From Candidatus Omnitrophota bacterium (GTDB lineage: Bacteria; Omnitrophota; Gorgyraeia; Gygaellales; Profunditerraquicolaceae): DNA of 6,022 bases. Positions 1-5,800 of the stretch are shown in pieces. The notes beneath the pieces are model-generated. The model did no database searches. It worked only from the letters and a program-made list of their open reading frames with translations, and was not told the origin of the DNA. The stretch is from NCBI GenBank assembly GCA_026387555.1, contig JAPLLM010000032.1, positions 1,861-7,882 on the forward strand, in the 5' to 3' direction. Made by a program: the position numbers and the translations under genes. Position 1 is the first letter of the stretch. Each line of letters opens with the position of its first letter.

Positions 1-276
1 AGTGACTAAACAATCGATCTTTTTGTCTTTGATTAAGCTGATGGCGTTATCAAGGTACTGCAAGGAAGCTAATCCTGCGGCGGGAGAAACCCTTCCCACG
101 GGGAACTTCTTACGGTCGAACTTATCCAAACTGCCAATGATCACAAAGTCAGCTGAATTTTTAAGCTTATTTATAGCTTTTTCGGTTATGATCGGGCCGA
201 TACCGGCCGGGTCGCCAACGGTAATGCCGACTCTAATTTTGGATGATCTTAATGTAGGATTTCTTTTTGAGCTCAT
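1..276 (-). CDS. pdxA: 4-hydroxythreonine-4-phosphate dehydrogenase, N-terminal part (partial)
   Basis: PdxA oxidises 4-phosphohydroxy-L-threonine with NAD in the cytoplasm; the product spontaneously loses CO2 and is condensed by PdxJ in the pyridoxal-phosphate pathway. Only the first 92 residues are in the window; the gene runs off the left edge. The signature ITVGDPAGIGP (18-28) is diagnostic, followed by a DFVIIGSL strand (43-50) and VSPAAGLASLQYLDNAISL (63-81) leading to IDCLVT at 87-92, which normally continues into a P-x-K motif. The stretch between the first signature and the SPAAG helix is some 30 residues shorter than in E. coli PdxA as I remember it. The ATG at 276 is the only standard start after an in-frame TAG that directly precedes it. 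It overlaps the chaperone gene by 44 bases and has only a weak AAGTGG upstream, suggesting coupled translation. Confidence 0.93.
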   Translation of the reverse strand, partial: MSSKRNPTLRSSKIRVGITVGDPAGIGPIITEKAINKLKNSADFVIIGSLDKFDRKKFPVGRVSPAAGLASLQYLDNAISLIKDKKIDCLVT

Positions 277-1162
277 CTAACCACTTATTCAATTCGCTTT
301 GCATCTTTTGTTCCGAAAGAAATGTCTGTATCTTATCCTGCGCTTCCGTCAATGTCGGCTTGCGAGGCGGGATCAGGTCATCGAGCTTAAATACATAGTA
401 CTGCTCGTCTATTTTAACAGGATCAGATACCTCACCTACCCCCAGCTTAAAGACTACCTTCTCTATATCCGTTCTTAAGGCCTCCCCCTGCTTGACCTCC
501 AATTTGTTTATAGTCACCGGATATCTTAAGATCAAGTCGTCGAGTTTCTGGCCGGCCTTAAGGCTGTAAGAGAACGTATCTGCCTGATCCTGATTCTCCA
601 GGGTAATCGCGCTGATCATTCTCACCTCCGGGGTCAGAATATCGTTAGGGTGACCATTATAGTAGGCTGTCACCTCTTCAGGCCTTACCACAACCTTACT
701 CTTTACCTTTATTTCGATAATACCGAACATCAAAAACTGATCCCGGAATTTATCCTCAAGATCAGCCTGGACTATGCCCTGACGGGCAATGTCTTTCTGA
801 AATTCAATATCCGAACCGTAGCGCTTCTTTATTTCGTTGATCTTCGCCTTGACCCGGGATTCGTCGGGCTTAAACCCCATCTTCTTGGCTTCCTGCAGAA
901 TAAGCCTGTCTTCGATAAGCTTATTCATAAGATCCGGCTTGGCAGCGGCGACTTGTTTCTCCAATTCTTTACCTTCATATTGCCGGGCCAGCTGCATGCG
1001 CAAGAAATTAAGAAAATCGCTTAAATCTTTTTGAGTAATGATATCGTTATTGACTACGGCGACGATCTTGTCCTGGGCAAAAAGCAGCCTTAAACTGTAA
1101 GCATTAAGCTGCAAGCTCAATATAATAAGTAAAAATAAAAAACATTTAATGACCCTACGCAT
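233..1162 (-). CDS. surA: Exported SurA/PpiC-family (parvulin-like) chaperone
   Basis: Proteins of this family hold unfolded exported proteins in the periplasm and help deliver outer-membrane proteins. The 309-residue product starts with a signal peptide (MRRVIKC, hydrophobic core about 8-20, likely cleavage after A21 or A29). A SurA-type N-terminal domain follows: KIVAVVNNDIITQKDLSDFL (32-51), then helices with NKLIEDRLILQEAKKMG (80-96). One parvulin-like domain covers about 177-262, followed by a C-terminal helix that would pack on the N-domain. The usual RARHIL histidine strand is replaced by VRMISAITL and the usual GYHI by QYYVFKL, so prolyl isomerase activity is doubtful. E. coli SurA has two parvulin domains; here there is one, so the surA name rests on fold and on pdxA downstream. 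AGGGG at 1169-1173, six bases upstream, supports the ATG, which overlaps the mfd stop by 8 bases. Confidence 0.88.
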   Translation of the reverse strand: MRRVIKCFLFLLIILSLQLNAYSLRLLFAQDKIVAVVNNDIITQKDLSDFLNFLRMQLARQYEGKELEKQVAAAKPDLMNKLIEDRLILQEAKKMGFKPDESRVKAKINEIKKRYGSDIEFQKDIARQGIVQADLEDKFRDQFLMFGIIEIKVKSKVVVRPEEVTAYYNGHPNDILTPEVRMISAITLENQDQADTFSYSLKAGQKLDDLILRYPVTINKLEVKQGEALRTDIEKVVFKLGVGEVSDPVKIDEQYYVFKLDDLIPPRKPTLTEAQDKIQTFLSEQKMQSELNKWLDELKKKSYIKIIQN

Positions 1163-1607
1163 TCAAGACCCCTGCTTTCTGAAAACCGCTTACCGCTTCC
1201 TTCAGCAACCTGCAATAAAGATCGAATCCGACTGCGGCGATAAATCCGTGCTGTTCTATTCCTAAAAGATTCCCCGCCCCGCGGATCTCCAGATCTTCCA
1301 TGGCAATATTAAAACCTGCCCCGAGCTGGGAATATTCCTGTATAGCTAACAGCCTCTTCTTAGCATCACCCTCAAGAAGATCCTTATCCCTAACCATAAA
1401 ATAGGCGTAGGCCGGACGGTCAAATCTTCCGACCCTCCCTCGCAATTGATGTAAATCCGATAGGCCGAAAGAGTCGGCGTTGTTTACGATAATCGTGTTG
1501 ACGTTGGGGATATCAATGCCTGATTCAATGATCATGGTACAGACCAGGCAGTCGATATTGCCTTTTAAGAACTCCACCATTACCCCTTCCAGTTGTTTAG
1601 GGTGCAT
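1155..1607 (-). CDS. mfd: Mfd C-terminal piece: helicase motifs V, VI and TRG motif
   Basis: This piece resumes the second helicase lobe. Homology really starts about seven codons before the ATG at 1607, with IGVAHGQM encoded from about 1628, so that ATG is an internal codon and not a proven start. Recognisable elements are CTMIIESGIDIPNVNTII (23-40; motif V), HQLRGRVGRF (53-62; motif VI with its arginine fingers), and the translocation (TRG) region shared with RecG, DLEIRGAGNLLGIEQHGF (105-122) followed by AAVGFDLYCRLLKEAV. The frame then ends after GFQKAGVLNA, exactly where domain D6 should pass into the C-terminal regulatory domain D7 (roughly 150-200 residues in normal Mfd), which is absent. 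The TAG stop lies within the first codons of the chaperone gene, an 8-base overlap. Confidence 0.87.
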   Translation of the reverse strand: MHPKQLEGVMVEFLKGNIDCLVCTMIIESGIDIPNVNTIIVNNADSFGLSDLHQLRGRVGRFDRPAYAYFMVRDKDLLEGDAKKRLLAIQEYSQLGAGFNIAMEDLEIRGAGNLLGIEQHGFIAAVGFDLYCRLLKEAVSGFQKAGVLNA

Positions 1608-1624
1608 CTGCCCGTGGGCAACCC

Positions 1625-1631
1625 CTATACC
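1625..1631 (-). other. Second frame break in mfd, apparent short deletion
   Basis: Upstream, the middle frame reads GAT ATA ATT AAG GTA and then TAG. Downstream, homology resumes as ATA GGG GTT GCC CAC GGG CAG (IGVAHGQ) in the frame of the first piece. Normal Mfd has roughly 13 further residues between these two points (the helix after the HNRVE motif), so about 37 bases appear to be missing. No slippery sequence is present, and ribosomal slippage could not restore the lost helix. Confidence 0.6.
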
Positions 1632-2062
1632 TTAATTATATCTTCGACGCGATTGTGCAGGAAAAACGCCTGGCCTTTACGGTTGATCTCTTTTGAAATC
1701 GATTGACGGATTAGGTCTTCGTCATATTCTACCACAACAGTCTTAATAGGCAACCTATTTTGAGGCGGAGTATTAATAACCGAGAGATCCTTAGCGCCCA
1801 TTAAGCTCATGTACAGCGTACGCGGTATGGGTGTAGCAGTAAGGGTAAGAAGATCCGTAGTAAGCCTTAAAATTTTCAGTTTCTCTTTATGTTTTACTCC
1901 GAAGCGCTGCTCCTCATCTATGATAACCAGCCCCAGGTCCTTAAAAAGCACATCGTCAGAAAGCATGCGGTGTGTTCCTATGGTAATATCGACCGAGCCA
2001 TCCGATATTCCTTTAATTATACTCTTTTGTTCGGAGTCGGTCTTAAAACGACAAATGCACAT
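1625..2062 (-). CDS. mfd: Mfd middle piece: Walker B and motif III
   Basis: This open frame carries the continuation of the helicase after the first break. Homology begins at RFKTDSEQKSII (about residues 5-16); the four residues before it (MCIC) are out-of-frame reading of the preceding piece, so the ATG at 2062 is probably not a real start. An AAGGA lies about 11 bases upstream of it, which would be a poor ribosome binding site. Key elements are IGTHRMLSDDV (28-38), the ATP-hydrolysis box VIIDEEQRFGVKHKE (46-60), motif III LTLTATPIPRTLYMSLMG (72-89) and the start of the second lobe with FFLHNRVEDI (133-142). The frame stops at TAG (1625-1627) where the family would continue for about 13 more residues before the IGVAHGQM-type strand. 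The catalytic residues are intact, which argues against long-standing neutral decay. Confidence 0.85.
   Translation of the reverse strand: MCICRFKTDSEQKSIIKGISDGSVDITIGTHRMLSDDVLFKDLGLVIIDEEQRFGVKHKEKLKILRLTTDLLTLTATPIPRTLYMSLMGAKDLSVINTPPQNRLPIKTVVVEYDEDLIRQSISKEINRKGQAFFLHNRVEDIIKV
2042..2048 (-). other. First frame break in mfd, at UUU-UAA-G
   Basis: Here the upstream frame reads TCG TTT TAA and stops, while homology continues one base later as AAG ACC. Because the bases are TTTTAAG, a phenylalanine tRNA on TTT could slip forward one base, pair with TTT again and continue at AAG. That would give HLSFKTDSEQ where the family normally has a LSRFK-type sequence, so the conserved arginine would still be missing along with about one more residue. 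I see no Shine-Dalgarno-like stimulator immediately upstream of the kind found in prfB. A short deletion of about 5 bases, or an assembly error, is the simpler reading. Confidence 0.5.
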
Positions 2063-3008
2063 TGACAGGGTAATCCTTAAGGCGCAGCGAGAAATTAGTG
2101 AAGTGCTGTTCGGCGAGGATCGTGGTCGGAACTAAGTACGCCACCTGTTTGTTGTCCATTACCGCCTTGAAGGCTGCGCGCATAGCGACTTCTGTCTTGC
2201 CGTATCCCACGTCGCCGCACAAAAGCCTGTCCATGGGTTTTCCCGATTCCATATCAAGCCTCACTTCTTCCATGGCTTTGGCCTGATCAGGAGTCTCCGT
2301 ATATGGGAACGTCTTTTCGAATTCTTTCTGCCATTCAGTATCAAGGGAATATTTGAAACCCTGCGAGCTTAAGCGAGCGGCCTGCAGCGCTAAAAGCTCC
2401 CAGGCCATCTTCTGAATCCCCTTCCTGGTCCGCTCCTTTATCCCCTGCCATTCTTTTGAACCCAGGCGGAATAGTTTAGGCCGGCGCGCCTGAAAAGCGA
2501 TATACTTCTGCACCAGGTGCATATTGTCAACCGGCACATAAAGCTTCTCCTGCCGGTCATACTCAATTACCAAATGGTCCCTGGACTTACCCTGGATCCT
2601 GATCTTCTCAAGACCGAGAAACCTGCCGATGCCGTACTGATTATGCACTACATAATCCCCGGCTTTTAAATCGACAAAATTGGAAAGCGGAAATTCTTCG
2701 GTAAATGCAACCGTCCTGCTTACCCCTGCCTTCTTCACCGGTAGGACGATCACCATATTATGTTCCCAGAGAGGCTGGCCGTTCTGGGGATTAAAAGCTT
2801 TTATATAGGTAAGGAGATCGTTATCTAATTCTATGCGGATGGGGAGTTCAAACGAAAAGGGAAAGATGTCGATGATCCCGCCGCGGCGTGAAAAATCACC
2901 TTCAGCGGAAACACTCTCCTGCCTCTTGTATCCGAAGTCAACCAGGCTCGAGAGAATCCGCTCCGGATCTACGGATTGATCTTTGTAGAGTTTTAGCGAT
3001 TTGAACAT
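2043..3008 (-). CDS. mfd: Mfd N-terminal piece: UvrA-binding, RNAP-interaction and Walker A
   Basis: This 321-residue piece starts directly in Mfd domain D2, the surface that contacts UvrA: residues about 5-90, with GDFSRRGGIIDIFPF at 37-51 and a PIRIE strand. It then jumps to the CarD-like RNA-polymerase-interaction domain (about 112-172; AGDYVVHNQYGIGRFLGLE and KLYVPVDNMHLV), leaving no room for D1b and D3. After a linker helix comes the first helicase lobe: TPDQAKAMEEV (239-249), the ATP-binding loop GDVGYGKTE (265-273) with K271, and motif Ia LVPTTILAEQH (292-302). The ATG is the first start in this frame after secDF; there is only a weak AGGG two bases upstream, so translation probably depends on coupling to secDF. 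The frame ends at a TAA in the middle of the lobe, just before the expected SRF motif, so the piece alone cannot be a working motor. Confidence 0.88.
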   Translation of the reverse strand: MFKSLKLYKDQSVDPERILSSLVDFGYKRQESVSAEGDFSRRGGIIDIFPFSFELPIRIELDNDLLTYIKAFNPQNGQPLWEHNMVIVLPVKKAGVSRTVAFTEEFPLSNFVDLKAGDYVVHNQYGIGRFLGLEKIRIQGKSRDHLVIEYDRQEKLYVPVDNMHLVQKYIAFQARRPKLFRLGSKEWQGIKERTRKGIQKMAWELLALQAARLSSQGFKYSLDTEWQKEFEKTFPYTETPDQAKAMEEVRLDMESGKPMDRLLCGDVGYGKTEVAMRAAFKAVMDNKQVAYLVPTTILAEQHFTNFSLRLKDYPVNVHLSF

Positions 3009-5233
3009 TACCCTTTGCTTAAGGCGTCCTTCTTACTTAAAGCAAGGACCAATGGGGAAGCGATGTAAACCGTGGAATATACACCGGAGATGAACCCGAC
3101 GAGCAAAGTAAAGGCAAAATTACTTAAGACCTCTCCGCCGTAAACCATTATGGAAATGACCACCAGCAAAGTGACCCCGGAAGTAAGGATGGTCCTGCCC
3201 AGTGTCTGGTTCACGCTTAGGTTGATCAATTCATAGAGAGAAAGTTTGCGGTAGAGCCTGGTATTTTCGCGCACGCGGTCGTAAATTACGATAGTATCAT
3301 TAATAGAATAACCGGCAATGGTCAGGAACGCCGTAACACTAAGCAGGTCTACCGGCCTGCCGGTGACAACCAGAGCACCGAGTGCTACTAAAACGTCATG
3401 GAATAAAGCTACGACGCCGGCGACCGCGAAATTAAAATGCTTAAATCTGATAGCAACATATATAAGTATACCGACCATAGCCCATAATAAGGCATATATA
3501 GCCTTAGACTGCAAGTGCTTACCCGCGATCGGACCGACCCGCTCGATCCTTAGAACCTGGATATCGTCATTTGCGAATTTTTCCTTAAGCTTAGCGGTTA
3601 AAATCTGATTTTTATCTTCCGCAGACCTGATCACGACCACCTTAGGATTATCCCTGAACTGCTGTATGGCAGCATCTCCCAGGCCGATATCTTTTAAGAC
3701 CTGGCGCACCTCATCAACGGAGGGCGCGTTCTTAAAACTGTATTCCTGCAACTGGCCGCCGGAAAAATCAATACCGTAGACATCCTTTCCCTTCTTAAAG
3801 AATGTGGCCAACCCTATGACGATCACAATAAGGGAAATGGCGTAAAATATCTTGCGCTTTCCGATGAAATCAAGTTTTGTCTCTTTAAACAAACGCAGCA
3901 TTGGGAGGGAGTTTTTTAACAATCCCATTCCCAGCAAAATTTCGAAAATAACCCGCGTGACTACGACTGCGGTAAACATACTGGCCAAGAGACCGATGGT
4001 CAATGTGACCGCAAAACCCTTGATCGCTCCCGTACCGAATTGAAAGAGTAATACTGCAGCGATTAAGGTAGTCACATTAGAATCAAAAATCGCGCTGAAT
4101 GCCCGGCTATAGCCGTTAGTGATAGCGCTGCGCAGGCTCTTTCCCGCATCCAGCTCTTCTCTTATGCGCTCATTGATCAGGACATTGGCATCTACCGCCA
4201 TACCCAAAGAGAGCACGATACCTGCGATACCCGGTAAAGTCAGAGTAGCGACCGAAGCCCCGAATACATACGGGAGCATCCCCAACCCGCCCAATATCAT
4301 CAAACAGTTCAACAAAAGTGCGATATCCGCGATGACTCCGGCCAAGAGATAATACAAAGCCATAAAAAGAAAAACCAGTATTATTCCGACGATAGTAGCC
4401 TTGATACCCGCGTTTATAGAATCCTGGCCCAATAACGGCCCGATAGTCCTCTCTTCTTCGACCGTGATCGGCGCCGGGAGCGCGCCGTATTTCAATACCT
4501 TGGAGAGGTCCAGCGCCTGATCATAAGTAAATCTGCCGCTTATCTGCGCTTCGCCGGAAGGAATGGCTTCTCTTATGTTCGGAGCGGAGTGGACCTTACC
4601 GTCTAAGACTATACCCAGCCGCCTGCCGACATTAGCCGCGGTGAGCTCGCCGAATTTTTTGGCGCCTTCCGGATTAAAGCGCAAAGAAACCGCCTGATTA
4701 CCGAACTCTCCGGTATTAGGATCGACAAAGGCATCGCTTAAAGATTCACCGGTCAAAACCGCATTCTTTTCCAGAAGCACCGGCTCCCCGGAACCTCTCT
4801 CATCTTCTTTGATATATTTTAGCTCATAGCCTTCAGGGACCGTACCGGCTATAGCGGCTTTTAGTTTTTCCTGATCATTGGAGACCAGTTTAAATTCCAG
4901 AAGCCCGGTCTGTCCGATCTTACTTAAAGCCCGCTCTCTGTCGGTGACTCCGGGGAGTTGGACTACAATCTCATCCTCACCCTGCTTGATGATCACGGGT
5001 TCGCTCACCCCGAGGTCATCTATTCTGCTGCGGATCTTTTCAATGGAAATATCGGTAACGCTCTCCTTATCTTTATCGGCAAGCTTTGAGGTGTCTACCT
5101 TTAAAAGCAGGTTCATCCCGCCCTGAAGGTCAAGACCGAGGTTTATCCTTTTCTTTAAAGGAAAGGCATAAAACGCAAAAATACCGATAATAAGTAAAAT
5201 AAAAATAGACTTATAGATTACCTTTTTTTCCAT
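3008..5233 (-). CDS. secDF: Fused protein-export membrane protein SecDF
   Basis: SecDF uses the proton gradient to pull exported proteins out of the SecYEG channel on the periplasmic side. This 741-residue product is a natural fusion of SecD (about 1-435) and SecF (about 445-741), close in length to other fused SecDF proteins. A first membrane helix lies at about 8-25, then the SecD signature LGLDLQGG (32-39), a large periplasmic domain containing QLPGV (92-96) and DGKVHSAPNI (211-220), and five helices. The SecF half has a helix at about 461-478, GIDFSGG (487-493), a smaller periplasmic domain and five helices, giving twelve in all. The proton-path residues expected from Thermus SecDF appear present: D348 in GMAVDAN, D646 in SINDTIVIYDR and R680 in NQTLGRT. 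GAGGAG at 5240-5245, six bases before the ATG, supports the start. The stop shares one base with the mfd start (TAATG). The gene looks intact. Confidence 0.97.
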   Translation of the reverse strand: MEKKVIYKSIFILLIIGIFAFYAFPLKKRINLGLDLQGGMNLLLKVDTSKLADKDKESVTDISIEKIRSRIDDLGVSEPVIIKQGEDEIVVQLPGVTDRERALSKIGQTGLLEFKLVSNDQEKLKAAIAGTVPEGYELKYIKEDERGSGEPVLLEKNAVLTGESLSDAFVDPNTGEFGNQAVSLRFNPEGAKKFGELTAANVGRRLGIVLDGKVHSAPNIREAIPSGEAQISGRFTYDQALDLSKVLKYGALPAPITVEEERTIGPLLGQDSINAGIKATIVGIILVFLFMALYYLLAGVIADIALLLNCLMILGGLGMLPYVFGASVATLTLPGIAGIVLSLGMAVDANVLINERIREELDAGKSLRSAITNGYSRAFSAIFDSNVTTLIAAVLLFQFGTGAIKGFAVTLTIGLLASMFTAVVVTRVIFEILLGMGLLKNSLPMLRLFKETKLDFIGKRKIFYAISLIVIVIGLATFFKKGKDVYGIDFSGGQLQEYSFKNAPSVDEVRQVLKDIGLGDAAIQQFRDNPKVVVIRSAEDKNQILTAKLKEKFANDDIQVLRIERVGPIAGKHLQSKAIYALLWAMVGILIYVAIRFKHFNFAVAGVVALFHDVLVALGALVVTGRPVDLLSVTAFLTIAGYSINDTIVIYDRVRENTRLYRKLSLYELINLSVNQTLGRTILTSGVTLLVVISIMVYGGEVLSNFAFTLLVGFISGVYSTVYIASPLVLALSKKDALSKG

Positions 5234-5245
5234 TGATTACTCCTC

Positions 5246-5539
5246 TTAGCTGCCTGCCTGTACCTGCGGCCGTTTAATATAAGCGACGGAACTCTTCTCT
5301 ATTTCCATCTTTACGTTTTCGTCTATACGCACGATCACGGTTTTATCTTTAACGTTGATGACTGTGCCGTGGATTCCTCCTGAAGTCACGATCTCATCGT
5401 TCTTGGCAATACCTTCAAGCATCTTCTTATGCTCATGCTGTTGTTTTTTCTGCGGCCGGATAAGCATAAAATAGAAAATCACAAAAATCAAAACTAACGG
5501 TACTAAATTCATTATCGGATTTGGTTGTCCGGTAGACAT
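5246..5539 (-). CDS. yajC: Sec translocon accessory subunit YajC
   Basis: YajC is a small single-span inner-membrane protein that associates with SecDF and the SecYEG channel during protein export. The 97-residue product has a short polar N-terminus, one hydrophobic helix at about residues 11-28, and the family signature FYFMLIRPQKKQQ at 22-34 at the membrane/cytoplasm boundary. A cytoplasmic beta-rich domain follows with NDEIVTSGGIHGTV at 47-60, the usual GD-V-T-GG-G-V pattern. The start is supported by AGGAGAG at 5544-5550, four bases before the ATG. It lies 15 bases after rpsP and 12 bases before secDF. The yajC-secD-secF order is conserved across many bacteria, so the operon context matches the assignment. 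Confidence 0.96.
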   Translation of the reverse strand: MSTGQPNPIMNLVPLVLIFVIFYFMLIRPQKKQQHEHKKMLEGIAKNDEIVTSGGIHGTVINVKDKTVIVRIDENVKMEIEKSSVAYIKRPQVQAGS

Positions 5540-5554
5540 TTTTCTCTCCTTTGA

Positions 5555-5785
5555 TTACCTTTTTAACAAAGTCTTTATGGTGGCTGACGGTTGAGCGCCC
5601 TTCTTGATCCAGGCCTCGATTTTTTCTTTATTTATCTTTGCCTCTCCTGTGACCGGGCTGTAATAACCCAATTCCTCAAGAAATCTTGAGTCGCGCCCTT
5701 TTCTTTCGTCAAATACGGTAACCCTGAAATGCGGCTTGCCGCTCGGGTTCTTTCCAATACGCCTTAAACGGATATGCACTGCCAT
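5555..5785 (-). CDS. rpsP: 30S ribosomal protein S16
   Basis: This 76-residue protein is the usual length for bacterial S16, a small-subunit protein that binds 16S rRNA early in 30S assembly. It shows the family pattern throughout: an IRLRRIGK start (residues 5-12), a basic HFRVTVFDERKGRD strand-turn, the hallmark RFLEELGYYSP at 34-44, and the C-terminal WIKKGAQPSATIKTLLKR. The start is secured by a strong Shine-Dalgarno sequence, AGGAGGAG at 5793-5800, seven bases before the ATG and directly abutting the trpE stop. In most bacteria rpsP is grouped with ffh, rimM, trmD and rplS; here it sits between trpE and yajC, with 15-base gaps on both sides. It should therefore be co-transcribed with both. 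Confidence 0.97.
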   Translation of the reverse strand: MAVHIRLRRIGKNPSGKPHFRVTVFDERKGRDSRFLEELGYYSPVTGEAKINKEKIEAWIKKGAQPSATIKTLLKR

Positions 5786-5800
5786 TGTATTACTCCTCCT

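Larger units (their letters stand above)
1155..3008 (-). pseudogene. mfd: Short transcription-repair coupling factor locus in three frames
   Basis: The whole Mfd locus: a superfamily 2 DNA translocase that removes stalled RNA polymerase and recruits UvrA to damage on transcribed strands. Homology continues through three consecutive pieces (2043-3008, 1625-2062 and about 1155-1628), so one ancestral gene is broken by two frame changes. Comparison with the E. coli protein from memory suggests about 5 bases are missing near 2045 and about 37 near 1628; the total is near a multiple of three, so the first and last pieces share a frame. If repaired it would be about 630-650 residues against about 1150 normally. 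D2, the polymerase-interaction domain and both helicase lobes are present; D1a, D1b/D3 and the C-terminal D7 are absent. The start overlaps the secDF stop by one base and the stop lies inside the start of the next gene. Either real decay or assembly error could explain the internal breaks. Confidence 0.8.

Noticed and set aside
2..280. Plus-strand open frame of 92 codons at the left edge
   Set aside because: The minus strand here encodes the clear PdxA signature ITVGDPAGIGP, so the plus frame is a shadow.
650..1024. Plus-strand open frame of 124 codons opposite the chaperone gene
   Set aside because: It lies entirely antisense to a well-supported gene, has no recognisable domain and shows the composition expected of a mirror frame.
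1155..2062. Three mfd pieces as a genuine split helicase made of separate proteins
   Set aside because: The breaks fall inside the RecA-like lobes with missing residues, and the internal ATGs lie outside or inside the homology rather than at domain edges. Breakage or error is simpler.
1809..2135. Plus-strand open frame of 108 codons opposite mfd
   Set aside because: Serine/arginine-rich mirror reading of conserved helicase motifs; no family resemblance and no supporting context.
466..3590. Many copies of the palindrome CTTAAG (at least eight by eye)
   Set aside because: Most fall within leucine and lysine codons of coding sequence without regular spacing; this looks like codon preference and not a binding site array.
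5234..5800. Search for a promoter or terminator in the short gaps around rpsP, yajC and secDF
   Set aside because: The gaps are 12-15 bases and are filled by ribosome binding sites; there is no hairpin with a T-run and no room for -35/-10 boxes.
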